From positions 1 to 64,000 of the forward strand of contig JAJQIH010000035.1 in NCBI GenBank assembly GCA_021199305.1: a stretch of 64,000 nt of DNA, written 5' to 3'. Shown here piece by piece: positions 34,770-44,742 of the stretch; position 1 is the stretch's first letter; each line of letters begins with the position of its first letter. Under the pieces are notes generated by a model that saw nothing but the letters and a program-made list of their open reading frames with translations, was not told the origin of the DNA and searched no databases. Source of the stretch: Ruminococcus sp. (GTDB taxonomy: Bacteria; Bacillota; Clostridia; Oscillospirales; Ruminococcaceae). A program made the translations under genes and the position numbers.

Positions 34770-36737
34770 ATGGATAGATTCAAACTCGTATCCGATTATA
34801 AATTGTCGGGCGATCAGCCGCAGGCGGTCGACGCCCTCGTGGAAGGGATTAACAAAGGCTATAAGGAGCAGACTCTGCTTGGAGTTACGGGTTCAGGAAA
34901 AACCTTTACAATGGCAAACGTCATTGAAAGGGTTAATAAGCCTACTCTCGTTCTGGCGCACAATAAAATATTAGCGGCTCAGCTTTGCAGCGAGTTCAGG
35001 GAGTTTTTTCCTGACAATGCTGTTGAATATTTTGTTTCCTACTACGATTATTATCAGCCTGAAGCGTATATTCCTAGTACAGATGTGTATATTGAGAAGG
35101 ACGCATCAATAAACAACGAAATAGACAAGCTTCGCCATTCAGCTACATCAGCACTTGCTGAAAGGCGTGATGTTATTATTGTAGCGAGTGTATCGTGTAT
35201 ATATTCGTTAGGCGATCCTGCTGAATATAAATCTATGGTGATTTCATTGCGACAGGGTATGGAAATTTCCCGGGATGAGCTATTAAAAAAGCTTGTCAAG
35301 CTTCAATACGAGCGAAACGACATAGCCTTTGAGCGAAACAGATTCAGAGTTCGGGGAGACGTAGTTGAAATATATCCTGCAAGCTATACCGACAAGGCAA
35401 TCAGAGTTGAATTTTTCGGCGATGAAATTGACAGAATCAGTGAGATTGATATAATAACAGGCGAGCGGCTTACGGCTTTAAGCCACGCCGCAATTTTCCC
35501 TGCATCTCACTATATAGTAAGTCCTGACAAAATGTCGTCAGCTATCGAAGAAATAAGGCGGGAGCTTGACGAGCGGATAAAGTATTTTACCGATAAGAAT
35601 TTGCTTATCGAAGCTCAGAGAATAGCTCAGCGTACAAATTACGATATAGAAATGCTTCAGGAAATAGGCTTTTGCTCAGGAATTGAAAACTACTCTCGTG
35701 TTTTAGCTGGAAGAAGTCCGGGAGCTGTTCCTTTTACTCTTTTAGACTTTTTCCCTGATGATTTTTTGCTGTTCGTGGACGAATCGCACGTTTCAATTCC
35801 GCAGGTCAGAGGAATGTACGCAGGAGACAGAGCAAGGAAGACAACTTTAATTGACTACGGCTTCAGGTTGCCCTCCGCCGCTGACAACAGACCGCTTAAA
35901 TTTGACGAATTTTATGAAAGACTGAATCAGATAGTCTTCGTGTCGGCAACGCCTGGTGATTTTGAAAAGGAAAAGTCAAAGCAGATAGTAGAGCAGGTAA
36001 TCAGACCAACCGGACTTTTAGACCCACTTATCGACGTCAGACCGACAGAAGGTCAGATTGACGACCTTTTGTTTGAAATTAACGAAAGGGTAGAACGCAA
36101 CGAAAGAGTTTTGGTTACAACGCTTACAAAGAAGATGGCGGAGGACTTAACCGAGTATTTTAAAGGCTGTAATATCAATGTCAGATATATGCATCACGAT
36201 ATTGATTCAATCGAGCGAATGGAAATTATAAGAGATTTGCGATTAGGCGAATTTGACGTTTTAGTCGGAATAAATCTGCTTCGTGAAGGACTTGATATTC
36301 CTGAGGTTTCGCTTGTTGCGATTTTAGACGCTGACAAGGAAGGCTTTTTGCGTTCAGAAAGCGCACTTGTTCAGACGGTCGGACGAGCTGCCAGAAATGA
36401 AAACGGAAAGGTAATAATGTACGCCGATTCGGTTACTGGCTCTATGGAGCGAGCAATTACTGAAACCGAACGAAGACGAAGTATACAGATGAAATTCAAC
36501 GAAGAGCATGGAATAACTCCGAAAACCATTATAAAGGACGTTCGTGACGTTATTGAAATTTCCAGCAAGGAAGAGGTTGAATATTCCGCAAGACAGAAAA
36601 ACAAGATGAGCAAAGCGGAAGCTGCGAAGCTGATAGACAAACTCACACGCCAGATGAAAGAGGCAGCTAAAATGCTTGAATTTGAACACGCGGCATTCCT
36701 TCGTGATAAAATCGCAGAGCTAAAAGGCGAAAAATAA
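34770..36737 (+). CDS. uvrB: excinuclease ABC subunit B
   Basis: Damage-verification helicase of nucleotide excision repair, 655 residues. Walker A is GVTGSGKT, the beta-hairpin region contains [12 protein letters not shown], helicase motifs include DESHVSIPQ and FVSATPGD, and the C-terminal UVR domain (~618-652) binds UvrC. I chose ATG 34770 with GGTGA at suitable spacing over GTG 34761. It likely shares the LexA-controlled radC promoter. UvrC is not in the window. Confidence 0.97.
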   Translation: MDRFKLVSDYKLSGDQPQAVDALVEGINKGYKEQTLLGVTGSGKTFTMANVIERVNKPTLVLAHNKILAAQLCSEFREFFPDNAVEYFVSYYDYYQPEAYIPSTDVYIEKDASINNEIDKLRHSATSALAERRDVIIVASVSCIYSLGDPAEYKSMVISLRQGMEISRDELLKKLVKLQYERNDIAFERNRFRVRGDVVEIYPASYTDKAIRVEFFGDEIDRISEIDIITGERLTALSHAAIFPASHYIVSPDKMSSAIEEIRRELDERIKYFTDKNLLIEAQRIAQRTNYDIEMLQEIGFCSGIENYSRVLAGRSPGAVPFTLLDFFPDDFLLFVDESHVSIPQVRGMYAGDRARKTTLIDYGFRLPSAADNRPLKFDEFYERLNQIVFVSATPGDFEKEKSKQIVEQVIRPTGLLDPLIDVRPTEGQIDDLLFEINERVERNERVLVTTLTKKMAEDLTEYFKGCNINVRYMHHDIDSIERMEIIRDLRLGEFDVLVGINLLREGLDIPEVSLVAILDADKEGFLRSESALVQTVGRAARNENGKVIMYADSVTGSMERAITETERRRSIQMKFNEEHGITPKTIIKDVRDVIEISSKEEVEYSARQKNKMSKAEAAKLIDKLTRQMKEAAKMLEFEHAAFLRDKIAELKGEK

Positions 36738-36741
36738 CATC

Positions 36742-36790
36742 TTGACAAACAAACATTTGTTCGTTACAATATTTCTGGAACGTATGTTTG
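36742..36790 (+). promoter_or_regulatory. promoter with two LexA boxes for DUF3795-uvrA
   Basis: TTGACA (36742-36747), 17 bp, TACAAT (36765-36770). CAAACATTTGTTCG (36750-36763) fills the spacer and matches 12 of 14 positions of the Bacillus LexA box CGAACATATGTTCG. A second, GGAACGTATGTTTG (36777-36790), matches 11 of 14 and overlies the start site. LexA should block the promoter until DNA damage. Confidence 0.75.
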
Positions 36791-36816
36791 CAATAATCTA
36801 ACTAGCAGGTGATAAA

Positions 36817-37272
36817 ATGGAATATGAAGAGTACATGATGATTTCAGACAAAACCGAAAAGGTTGAAAAAAGCATTGCGCCTTGCGGACTGATCTGTGAG
36901 CTGTGCAGTGAAAGGAGTCATTGCAAGGGATGTAATTTCAGTAAAAAAGACGAGCTTGGATGCTGTTGTTATCAGCGTATGTGCTGTGATAATAAGAAAA
37001 TAAGCGGATGTTGGGAATGTCAAGATTTCCCTTGCGGAAAAGATATGCACGATGTTTCACAGCATGGAGTGAGGCTTGTTGCATTTGTAAGATATGCAAA
37101 GAGAATAGGTTTACATAGTCTTGCTGAATGCATTGTGAAAAACGAAGAAAAGGGAATTTTATATCATAGTGATCCAGTGAATTACACAGGAGATTATGAC
37201 GGATTTAACACAGAAGATGAAGTTATAGAACTTTTAATGAAAGGGAATTTGAAAGAAGATGCAAAGCAATAA
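36817..37272 (+). CDS. cysteine-rich DUF3795 protein in the uvrA operon
   Basis: A 151-residue protein of the DUF3795 type, with 13 cysteines in its first ~75 residues, including [26 protein letters not shown] and CWECQDFPC. The pattern suggests zinc or iron-sulfur binding. The second half has no motif I recognise. Function is unknown. It is the first gene of a LexA-type operon and overlaps uvrA by 14 bp, so the two are very likely co-translated. AGGTGA precedes the ATG. Confidence 0.75.
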   Translation: MEYEEYMMISDKTEKVEKSIAPCGLICELCSERSHCKGCNFSKKDELGCCCYQRMCCDNKKISGCWECQDFPCGKDMHDVSQHGVRLVAFVRYAKRIGLHSLAECIVKNEEKGILYHSDPVNYTGDYDGFNTEDEVIELLMKGNLKEDAKQ

Positions 37273-40093
37273 AATAGTAATTAAAGGAGCCAGAGAGCAT
37301 AATCTTAAAAACGTAAATTTAACGCTTCCGAGGGATAAGCTTATTGTAATGACAGGACTTTCAGGTTCAGGAAAATCATCTCTTGCGTTTGATACTATAT
37401 ATGCTGACGGACAGCGTAGATATATGGAGTCGCTATCCTCTTATGCGAGAATGTTTTTGGGTCAGATGGAAAAGCCTGACGTCGATTCTATTGAAGGACT
37501 TTCTCCGGCAATTTCAATTGACCAGAAGACTACATCAAAAAACCCTCGTTCAACCGTTGGAACTGTAACCGAGATTTACGATTATCTTCGTCTTTTGTAC
37601 GCAAGAATAGGTATTCCGCATTGTCCTGTTTGCGGAAAGGAAATCAAGCAGCAGACGATAGACCAGATTGTCGATAAGATTTGCGAACTGCCGCAAGGCA
37701 CTAAAATTCAGCTTTTGGCGCCAGTTGTCAGAGGGCGAAAGGGCGAGCATCAGAAGGAATTTGAAAGGGCCAGAAAGGCAGGCTACGTAAGAGTTCGAGT
37801 TGACGGAATTATTTACGATTTGTCGGAGAAAATAACTCTGGAGAAGAATAAAAAGCATAGCATTGAGGTTGTAGTCGACCGTCTTGTTATAAAGGAAGGC
37901 ATCAAGAGCCGCTTAACCGATAGTATTGAAACAATTTCTCATATAACTGGCGGACTTGTTTTGTGTAATGTAATCGACGGCGAGGATATTTTGTTTTCGC
38001 AAAATTATTCCTGTCCTGACCACGATTTTTCAATGAGTGAACTGACTCCTCGAATGTTTTCTTTTAACAATCCTTATGGCGCTTGTGAGCATTGTACAGG
38101 ACTTGGAGTTTTTCAGGTTATAGATCCCGACCTTATTCTGCCAAATAAGGAGCTTTCAATTTTACAGGGCGGTATTAAGGCTAACGGCTGGAACTCTCTT
38201 GCTGAGGATTCGTTTGCGATGACTTATTTCCGCGCGCTAAACAAGCAATACGGAATACCGCTTGATAAGCCAATAAAGGACTTATCCCGTGAACAAATTG
38301 ATATTCTTTTATATGGCACAAAGGGTGAAAAGCTAAAGTTTACAAGAATCTCCAAAAGCGGTTGGAGCGGTACATTTGAAGCTAAATTTGAAGGAATTAT
38401 AAATTCGCTTGAAAGACGTTACAGAGAAGGCACCAGCGAGTATACGAAAAAGGATATTGAGCAATGTATGTCTGAAAAGCCTTGTCCTGTCTGTCATGGA
38501 GACAGGCTTAAAAAGGAAATTCTGGCGGTAACTGTCGGAGGCATGAACATCTCCGATCTTTGTAAGCTAAGCGTTGTTGAAGCGCTTGACTTTTTTGAAA
38601 ATTTAAGCGACAAGCTTGACGGCCGGGAGCTTATGATTGGCGCACGAATTATCAAAGAGATAAAGGAGCGTTTAGGCTTTTTAAAGAGCGTCGGACTGGA
38701 ATATCTGACCCTTTCACGTTCAAGCGGTACGCTCTCTGGCGGTGAAAGTCAGAGAATACGTCTTGCTACTCAGATAGGCTCGTACCTTATGGGAGTTTTG
38801 TATATTCTTGACGAGCCGTCAATCGGACTTCACCAAAGGGATAACGACAAGCTTATAGCAACACTCAAACAGCTTCGGGATTTAGGAAATACGCTTATAG
38901 TGGTTGAGCACGACGAGGACACTATGAGAAATGCTGATTATATAGTTGACGTCGGACCAGGAGCTGGCATTCACGGCGGTGAAATTGTGTGCGCTGGAAG
39001 CTTAGAGGACATTATGAACTGCGAGAGGTCAATCACAGGACAATACCTTTCCGGCAAAAAGAAAATCCCTGTGCCAGCCACCAGACGAAAGCCAAATGGA
39101 AATTATCTGGAGGTAGTTGGCGCTTGCCAGAACAATCTTAAAAACATAAATGTTAAAATTCCGCTCGGCGTATTTACCTGCATTACTGGCGTGTCAGGAT
39201 CGGGCAAGTCGTCGCTTATCAACGAAATTGTCTACAAGGAGCTTGCTGGAAAGCTTAATAAGGCGAAAATCAGACCTGGAAAATACAAAAAAATGCTCGG
39301 AATTGAGCATCTGGACAAGGTTATAAACATTGACCAATCGCCGATTGGCAGAACTCCACGTTCAAATCCTGCGACCTATACTGGCGTATTTACAGATATT
39401 CGTGAGCTTTTTGCTTCAACAAACGACGCTAAAATCAAAGGCTATAACGCTGGACGCTTTTCCTTTAATATCAAGGGCGGAAGGTGCGAAGCCTGTGAGG
39501 GCGACGGAATTTTAAAGATTGAAATGCACTTTTTGCCCGATATTTACGTTCCTTGCGAGGTTTGTAAGGGTAAGCGTTACAACAGAGAAACTCTAGAAGT
39601 GCTTTACAAGGGTAAGAGTATTCACGACGTTCTTGAAATGACGGTTGAGGAAGGCTGTGAGTTTTTCAAAAATCTGCCGAAAATTTCAAGAAAGCTTCAG
39701 ACGCTGTTTGACGTCGGACTCGGATATATTAAAATCGGTCAGCCTGCAACAACCCTTTCTGGCGGCGAAGCTCAGCGTGTAAAGCTTGCAACCGAGCTTT
39801 CAAAAAGACCAACTGGTAAGACAATTTATATTCTTGACGAGCCTACAACAGGACTTCATACAGCCGATGTGCATTTGCTGATTGACGTTATTCAGAAGCT
39901 TGCAGACGGCGGAAATACGGTGCTTGTAATCGAGCATAATCTTGACGTTATCAAGACTGCCGACTATATTATTGATATGGGCCCTGAGGGAGGAAACGGC
40001 GGCGGAGAGGTTGTTGTAAGCGGTACGCCTGAAGAGGTTGCAAGATGTGAAAAATCATATACTGGACAATATTTAATAAATGTGTTAGAATAA
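37259..40093 (+). CDS. uvrA: excinuclease ABC subunit A
   Basis: DNA-damage recognition ATPase, 944 residues, with two ABC modules. The first Walker A is [14 protein letters not shown] with signature [12 protein letters not shown]; the second is [10 protein letters not shown] with [15 protein letters not shown]. Zinc-binding cysteines occur at CPVCGKE, CEHCTG, CPVCHGD and [16 protein letters not shown]. The start ATG lies inside the DUF3795 gene. It works with UvrB (34770). Confidence 0.98.
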   Translation: MQSNKIVIKGAREHNLKNVNLTLPRDKLIVMTGLSGSGKSSLAFDTIYADGQRRYMESLSSYARMFLGQMEKPDVDSIEGLSPAISIDQKTTSKNPRSTVGTVTEIYDYLRLLYARIGIPHCPVCGKEIKQQTIDQIVDKICELPQGTKIQLLAPVVRGRKGEHQKEFERARKAGYVRVRVDGIIYDLSEKITLEKNKKHSIEVVVDRLVIKEGIKSRLTDSIETISHITGGLVLCNVIDGEDILFSQNYSCPDHDFSMSELTPRMFSFNNPYGACEHCTGLGVFQVIDPDLILPNKELSILQGGIKANGWNSLAEDSFAMTYFRALNKQYGIPLDKPIKDLSREQIDILLYGTKGEKLKFTRISKSGWSGTFEAKFEGIINSLERRYREGTSEYTKKDIEQCMSEKPCPVCHGDRLKKEILAVTVGGMNISDLCKLSVVEALDFFENLSDKLDGRELMIGARIIKEIKERLGFLKSVGLEYLTLSRSSGTLSGGESQRIRLATQIGSYLMGVLYILDEPSIGLHQRDNDKLIATLKQLRDLGNTLIVVEHDEDTMRNADYIVDVGPGAGIHGGEIVCAGSLEDIMNCERSITGQYLSGKKKIPVPATRRKPNGNYLEVVGACQNNLKNINVKIPLGVFTCITGVSGSGKSSLINEIVYKELAGKLNKAKIRPGKYKKMLGIEHLDKVINIDQSPIGRTPRSNPATYTGVFTDIRELFASTNDAKIKGYNAGRFSFNIKGGRCEACEGDGILKIEMHFLPDIYVPCEVCKGKRYNRETLEVLYKGKSIHDVLEMTVEEGCEFFKNLPKISRKLQTLFDVGLGYIKIGQPATTLSGGEAQRVKLATELSKRPTGKTIYILDEPTTGLHTADVHLLIDVIQKLADGGNTVLVIEHNLDVIKTADYIIDMGPEGGNGGGEVVVSGTPEEVARCEKSYTGQYLINVLE

Positions 40094-40124
40094 GATATCG
40101 CCTTAAGCTAAGGAGGCACTTTTT

Positions 40125-40697
40125 GTGAAGAACTTAAGCTTTAAAGTTTCCCTCGGCGGAATTATAGCTGCTCTGTCTGTAGTTTTTATGTTTATGACAG
40201 CGTTGCTGCCGATATTTGTATATGTTATTCCTGCATTTTGCGGAGTTATGCTTTTGATTATTGCTGTTGAAATCAGCAGCTCGTGGGCGTATCTCACTTA
40301 TGCAGTTGTAAGCTTTCTGTCTTTGCTTTTTGTGCCTGACAAGGAAGCAGCGCTTCTGTATGTTTTATTAATGGGATTTTACCCAGTTTTAAAGCTGAAG
40401 CTCGACAAGATTAAACCTGCTGTTTTATCGTTTTTTGTCAAGCTTATAGTTTACAATGTCCTGATAGTAGCGTATTACAACCTTACTATCAGAATAATTT
40501 CTTCATCAACTCTCCAGGACGATATGGGGGATTTCGGCAGGTACGGAGTGTACATCTTCTGGGGGTTGACAAATATAGTCTTCATCGTTTACGACGTAGC
40601 AGTTAAACATATTATGACCTTGTATCTGGAATGGATACGCAAAAAGATACTGACATTTTCAGTTAAAAAAGGTGACGATAAGAATGGGAAGCAATGA
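40125..40697 (+). CDS. multi-span membrane protein of unknown function
   Basis: A 190-residue protein with about five transmembrane helices. It opens KVSLGGIIAALSVVFMFMTA, a segment reminiscent of small Clostridial membrane proteins related to ECF-type substrate-binding components, but I cannot assign a substrate or family with confidence. The start is GTG (40125), 8 bp after AAGGAGG. It overlaps the next gene by 14 bp, suggesting coupled translation with a TVP38/DedA-type protein. Confidence 0.6.
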   Translation: MKNLSFKVSLGGIIAALSVVFMFMTALLPIFVYVIPAFCGVMLLIIAVEISSSWAYLTYAVVSFLSLLFVPDKEAALLYVLLMGFYPVLKLKLDKIKPAVLSFFVKLIVYNVLIVAYYNLTIRIISSSTLQDDMGDFGRYGVYIFWGLTNIVFIVYDVAVKHIMTLYLEWIRKKILTFSVKKGDDKNGKQ

Positions 40698-41721
40698 TAT
40701 ACGAACGAAAAATGAAAAGCTGAAATTGATAACCAGGGGTATTATTTTAGGTATTATGATAGCGCTTATGGTTGCGGCAACTATAGCGCTTATTCCTGTC
40801 ATTTCAATTTTAAAGACAGACGAAGGTTCTGAAAAGCTGTTAAGCTTAATAGAGGCGAGGGGAGTTTTAGCACCGATAATTTTTATTGGATTGCAGGCCT
40901 TGCAGGTTATAATTCCGCTCATACCGCCGATTCAGATTATCGGCGGAATACTTTTTGGACCGATTATGGGTTCAATTTATTCCTGCATAGGAATTTATGT
41001 TGGTATGAGCATAGTTTTTTGCATTGTCAGAATTTTCGGCTATCCAATAGTTGAAGCTTTGATAAGCGGCAAGGATTTAAAAAAGTTTAAATTTCTTGCG
41101 GACTCGTCAAAGGTAGAAATAATATTTTTCATTCTATATTTTATACCAGGAATGCCAAAGGATACTCTTTCCTTTGTAGCGCCATTGACGAGCGTTCGCC
41201 CAAAGCATTACTTTATGTATGTCCTTCCTGCAAGATTTCCGCTTATGATTTTAGCGGCTGTTTTCGGTTCGGCTGTGAGAAGCCAAAGCTATACCTTTGC
41301 GGTTATCCTGTGCATTGTTATGATTGACCTTGCAATAATCGGCGTTTTGTTCAGAGATAAAATACTCTCAGCGATTCAAAAGCAAAAGCCTGAGGAAAAT
41401 ATAGCGAAAAGCAAAAAGGCAATAAACTCAATGTACAAAACAGGCATAGGGATAAACTTCGCATCAGCGGCTTTATTGTGCGTTTTGTTTGCGCTTTCTT
41501 CAACTGATACCTTTTCACTCGGCAGGGAAGGCTTTTTGGCGGACGGAAGCTTCAGCTCTTTTGAAAATGTGTTTTACTTTTTTGTAAATTACGGCGAATA
41601 TCTGCTGGTGTCTTTTGCTATTGTTGGAACTATCTCTGTTACCTCGGCGTATATAAGAAATCGCAATTTAGCGCGAAGATTAAGCGCCGCTTCCGACGTT
41701 GTAAAAACGCCTGAAAAGTGA
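40684..41721 (+). CDS. TVP38/TMEM64 (VTT-domain) family membrane protein
   Basis: A 345-residue membrane protein. Residues ~10-225 match the TVP38/TMEM64/DedA-like VTT domain, with the re-entrant signature near LIPPIQIIGGILFGPIMGS and the conserved FFILYFIPGMPKDTLSFVAP segment. Some DedA-superfamily members move lipids between membrane leaflets. The C-terminal ~110 residues add two further helices (one near 260, one near 305). ATG 40684 follows AAAGGTGA. Confidence 0.8.
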   Translation: MGSNDIRTKNEKLKLITRGIILGIMIALMVAATIALIPVISILKTDEGSEKLLSLIEARGVLAPIIFIGLQALQVIIPLIPPIQIIGGILFGPIMGSIYSCIGIYVGMSIVFCIVRIFGYPIVEALISGKDLKKFKFLADSSKVEIIFFILYFIPGMPKDTLSFVAPLTSVRPKHYFMYVLPARFPLMILAAVFGSAVRSQSYTFAVILCIVMIDLAIIGVLFRDKILSAIQKQKPEENIAKSKKAINSMYKTGIGINFASAALLCVLFALSSTDTFSLGREGFLADGSFSSFENVFYFFVNYGEYLLVSFAIVGTISVTSAYIRNRNLARRLSAASDVVKTPEK

Positions 41722-41777
41722 CGGGGATTGTTTGAAAAAAATTTTTCGACATTTTTGATTTTTTTGGAAAAAAGCTC

Positions 41778-41806
41778 TTGACAAATCATTTTCGGTATGA
41801 TAAACT
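41778..41806 (+). promoter_or_regulatory. promoter for the tRNA cluster
   Basis: TTGACA at 41778-41783 with TAAACT at 41801-41806 (17 bp). A better -10, TATAAT at 41806-41811, is 22 bp from the -35, too far for a normal promoter, so the exact -10 is uncertain. Confidence 0.6.
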
Positions 41807-41833
41807 ATAATACGTTGTCAAGAGCAAAGCCTT

Positions 41834-41907
41834 GCGGGTGTAGTTCAATGGTAGAATCCCAGCCTTCCAAGCTGGTCGTGTGGGTTCGATTCCCATCACC
41901 CGCTCCA
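41834..41907 (+). tRNA. tRNA-Gly (anticodon TCC)
   Basis: A 74-nt cloverleaf with GCGGGTG at the 5' end pairing near the 3' end, anticodon stem CCAGC/GCTGG, anticodon TCC (41866-41868), T arm GGGTTCGATTCCC and encoded CCA (41905-41907). Confidence 0.97.
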
Positions 41908-41947
41908 TGCACCATATTGGTGCAATTTTTTTGTAAACTACTCATCT

Positions 41948-42024
<77 letters not shown>

Positions 42025-42030
42025 GGTATG

Positions 42031-42107
42031 GTGGATATAGCGTAGTTGGTTAACGCGTCAGTTTGTGGCACTGAAGACCGTGGGTTCGAATCCCACTATC
42101 CACCCCA
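42031..42107 (+). tRNA. tRNA-His (anticodon GTG)
   Basis: A 77-nt cloverleaf: acceptor GTGGATA with TATCCAC, anticodon stem TCAGT/ACTGA, anticodon GTG (42065-42067), T arm GTGGGTTCGAATCCCAC, encoded CCA. The G at 42030 would supply the extra G-1 pairing with C73 that identifies tRNA-His. Confidence 0.97.
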
Positions 42108-42112
42108 GATTC

Positions 42113-42148
42113 AGCCGTCTTTGGTTTTCGCCATTGACGGCTCTTTTC
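42113..42148 (+). terminator. terminator after the tRNA cluster
   Basis: AGCCGTC (42113-42119) pairs with GACGGCT (42136-42142), followed by CTTTTC. It lies before rsmA. Confidence 0.65.
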
Positions 42149-42167
42149 TTAAAATTCGGAGGGCGTA

Positions 42168-43031
42168 ATGGAAAATCTTTCTAATATCGGCGTTATCAAA
42201 GATTTAATGAAGCGTTACGGCTTTAGCTTCTCAAAGGGATTGGGACAAAACTTTCTGATAAACCCCACCGTTTGTCCGAAAATTGCGGAAATGGGAAACG
42301 CTAAAGAAGGCTTTGGAATAATTGAAATCGGGACAGGCTTTGGCGTTTTGACCTGTGAGCTTGCAAAAAGAGCCGACAAGGTGGTCGCTGTTGAAATTGA
42401 CAGCCGTCTTATTCCCGTGCTTTCTGAAACGCTCGCTGAATTTGACAACGTAAAAGTAATAAACGACGATATTTTAAAAATCGATCTCGCGTCGCTTATC
42501 AGGCAGGAATTTAACGGACTGGATGTTGCCGTTTGCGCTAATCTTCCGTATTATTTAACCTCTCCGATAATTATGTCGCTGCTTGAGCTTAAGCTTCCAA
42601 TAAAGACAATTACTGTTATGGTACAAAAGGAAGCTGGCGTTCGCCTTTGCACTCCGCTGGGTACAAGAGAAGCAGGAGCAATAACTGTTGCTATAAACTA
42701 TTACGCCAAGGCAAGACGTTTGTTTGACGTAAAAAGGGGAAGCTTTATGCCGCCGCCAAACATCGACAGCTGCGTTATTCAGCTTGAAATCAAGGACACT
42801 CCGCCGAAGGTGAGCGATGAAAAATTCTTTTTTGAAACGGTCAAAGCAGCTTTTTCTCAAAGGAGAAAAACGCTTGTAAATTCCTTGTCCTCGTATTTTA
42901 ACTTAAGCAAGGAAAAAGTCATTACTGTTGTTAAAAGCGTCGGACTAAAAGAGACCGTTCGTCCTGAACAGCTTCAGATGGATGACTTTATTTCATTAGC
43001 AGATTCTTTAAAATCAGCATATGATTTTTAG
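42168..43031 (+). CDS. rsmA: 16S rRNA dimethyladenosine transferase
   Basis: KsgA/RsmA dimethylates two adjacent adenosines near the 3' end of 16S rRNA; 287 residues. The opening GLGQNFLINP, the SAM-binding IEIGTGFGVLT and the catalytic NLPYYLTSPI are all present, with the C-terminal helical domain containing QRRKTLVNSLSS. GGAGGG precedes the ATG. Confidence 0.97.
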   Translation: MENLSNIGVIKDLMKRYGFSFSKGLGQNFLINPTVCPKIAEMGNAKEGFGIIEIGTGFGVLTCELAKRADKVVAVEIDSRLIPVLSETLAEFDNVKVINDDILKIDLASLIRQEFNGLDVAVCANLPYYLTSPIIMSLLELKLPIKTITVMVQKEAGVRLCTPLGTREAGAITVAINYYAKARRLFDVKRGSFMPPPNIDSCVIQLEIKDTPPKVSDEKFFFETVKAAFSQRRKTLVNSLSSYFNLSKEKVITVVKSVGLKETVRPEQLQMDDFISLADSLKSAYDF

Positions 43032-43128
43032 TAGGCCGCACGCTTAAATCAGTGTGCGCGATTGAAATACAGTTGTTTTTGTACAAAAAGCAGCGGCGTA
43101 TTTCCTGGTAATTTGTACTTTATTACGG

Positions 43129-43158
43129 TTGACGAAAGCTGCAATTATTTTGTATAAT
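43129..43158 (+). promoter_or_regulatory. promoter for the aspartokinase gene
   Basis: TTGACG (43129-43134), 18 bp, TATAAT (43153-43158). The leader is only about 60 nt, with a small CCGT-T6-ACGG hairpin, too short for a lysine riboswitch. Between rsmA and this promoter is a weak GC-rich inverted repeat (43037-43058) and nothing else I can name. Confidence 0.7.
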
Positions 43159-43225
43159 ATATGATGTGCGTTTACCGTTTTTTTACGGAAACGATATTGA
43201 ATATCAGAAGGGGATGGCACTTTAA

Positions 43226-44545
43226 ATGATTAAGGTGGTAAAATTCGGCGGAAGCTCGCTTGCTGACGCTTGTCAATTCAAGAAGGTTTACGACATTATC
43301 AAATCCGAGAGCGAGAGAAGATATGTAGTTCCTTCGGCACCGGGAAAAAGATTCAAGGACGATATAAAGGTTACTGATATGCTCTACGATTGCTACGCAA
43401 AGGTTTCAAAGGGAGCAGATTTTGCCGATGCGTTTAAACCGATAAAAGAGCGCTACAATCAGATTATAGCTGATCTCAAGCTTGATTTATCGCTTGAGGA
43501 TGAGTTTTCAAAGATTAAAACCTGCTTTGAAGCAAGAGCAGGCAGAGATTATGCCGCTTCAAGAGGAGAGTATCTCAACGGTATAGTTCTTGCAAATTAT
43601 TTAGGCTTTGAGTTTGTTGACGCTGCCGACGTTATTTTCTTTACGGAAAACGGTTCTTACGACAGTCAGAAGACAATGGATAAGCTTTCCAAAAGACTTG
43701 AGGGCGTGGAATACGCAGTAATTCCAGGCTTTTATGGTTCAACTCCAAACGACACTATCAAGACCTTTTCAAGAGGCGGTTCCGATATAACCGGTTCTAT
43801 TGTAGCGTCTGCTGTAAGTGCAGATATGTATGAAAACTGGACTGACGTATCAGGTTTCTTGATTGCAGACCCCAGAATTATCGAGGACCCTCGTCCGATT
43901 ACAGCTATTACATACAAGGAGCTCAGAGAGCTTTCTTATATGGGCGCAGGAGTTTTGCACGAGGACGCAATTTTCCCTGTGAGAAAAGCTGGAATACCAA
44001 TAAATATCCGCAATACAAATGCCCCTGAGGATGCAGGAACAATGATTGTTGAATCGACCTCTCAAAAGCCAGAGTTTACAATAACTGGAATTGCTGGAAA
44101 GACAGGCTTTGCAGTTGTAAATATTGAAAAGGATCTTATGAACTCTGAGCTTGGTTTTGGAAGAAGAGTGCTTGAGGTTTTTGAGAAGAATGGAATTTCT
44201 TTTGAACATATGCCTTCTGGAATTGACACAATGAGCGTAATAGTTCATCTTGAGGAATTTGCAAAGAAGGAGCAGGAAATCATTGCAGGATTGCATAGAA
44301 ACGTCCATCCTGATTCGGTGGAAATCGAATCTGACCTTGCGCTGATTGCTGTTGTTGGCCGTGGAATGAAATCCAACAGAGGTACTGCTGGTAGAATATT
44401 CGCTGCTTTGGCTCATAGTCACGTAAACGTAAAAATGATAGATCAGGGTTCAAGCGAGCTTAATATCATCATTGGCGTTCAGGAGGACGACTTTAAAAAG
44501 GCGACCAAAGCAATCTACGATATTTTTGTTACTCACAGGCTGTAA
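43226..44545 (+). CDS. aspartate kinase
   Basis: First enzyme of the aspartate family pathway (Lys, Thr, Met, and diaminopimelate), phosphorylating aspartate; 439 residues. The kinase domain begins VVKFGGSSLADA, with SRGGSDITGSIVA later. Two ACT domains follow (~285-360 and ~370-439; GRGMKSNRGTAGRIFAAL), typical of a feedback-regulated enzyme. GAAGGGG lies upstream. It is monocistronic, with infC beginning a new transcript downstream. Which amino acid inhibits it cannot be read from the sequence. Confidence 0.93.
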   Translation: MIKVVKFGGSSLADACQFKKVYDIIKSESERRYVVPSAPGKRFKDDIKVTDMLYDCYAKVSKGADFADAFKPIKERYNQIIADLKLDLSLEDEFSKIKTCFEARAGRDYAASRGEYLNGIVLANYLGFEFVDAADVIFFTENGSYDSQKTMDKLSKRLEGVEYAVIPGFYGSTPNDTIKTFSRGGSDITGSIVASAVSADMYENWTDVSGFLIADPRIIEDPRPITAITYKELRELSYMGAGVLHEDAIFPVRKAGIPINIRNTNAPEDAGTMIVESTSQKPEFTITGIAGKTGFAVVNIEKDLMNSELGFGRRVLEVFEKNGISFEHMPSGIDTMSVIVHLEEFAKKEQEIIAGLHRNVHPDSVEIESDLALIAVVGRGMKSNRGTAGRIFAALAHSHVNVKMIDQGSSELNIIIGVQEDDFKKATKAIYDIFVTHRL

Positions 44546-44566
44546 TAAAAAATTTCGCAAAAATGC

Positions 44567-44595
44567 TTGACAAGGCGCAATTTGTCTGATATAAT
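44567..44595 (+). promoter_or_regulatory. promoter for infC-rpmI-rplT
   Basis: TTGACA (44567-44572), 17 bp, TATAAT (44590-44595); both hexamers perfect. Confidence 0.85.
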
Positions 44596-44601
44596 AACCT
44601 A

Positions 44602-44720
44602 GTAAAAATAAAGCAGAACTCCGTTCTCACCTTCAGCAAGTTAAGCAAAAAGGTTAATACAGTATTCAGCGGCATAAAGCCGATATTGTATGAGCGCGGA
44701 AATATCTGCGCTCTTTTTTA
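44602..44720 (+). ncRNA. L20-type attenuator leader of infC operon
   Basis: About 120 nt of untranslated leader ends in an intrinsic terminator: GAGCGCGGA (44692-44700) pairs with TCTGCGCTC (44705-44713) and six T follow. Upstream segments (such as the CGGC/GCCG hairpin near 44670-44682) can form alternative stems. In Firmicutes ribosomal protein L20 binds such leaders and causes termination. Detailed L20-binding structure was not computed. Confidence 0.75.
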
Positions 44721-44742
44721 ATATTTCTGGAGGTGCGTAAAC

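Noticed and set aside
43159..43225. A lysine riboswitch upstream of the aspartokinase gene
   Set aside because: The promoter leaves only about 60 nt of leader, far less than the ~170 nt needed, and no conserved core is seen.
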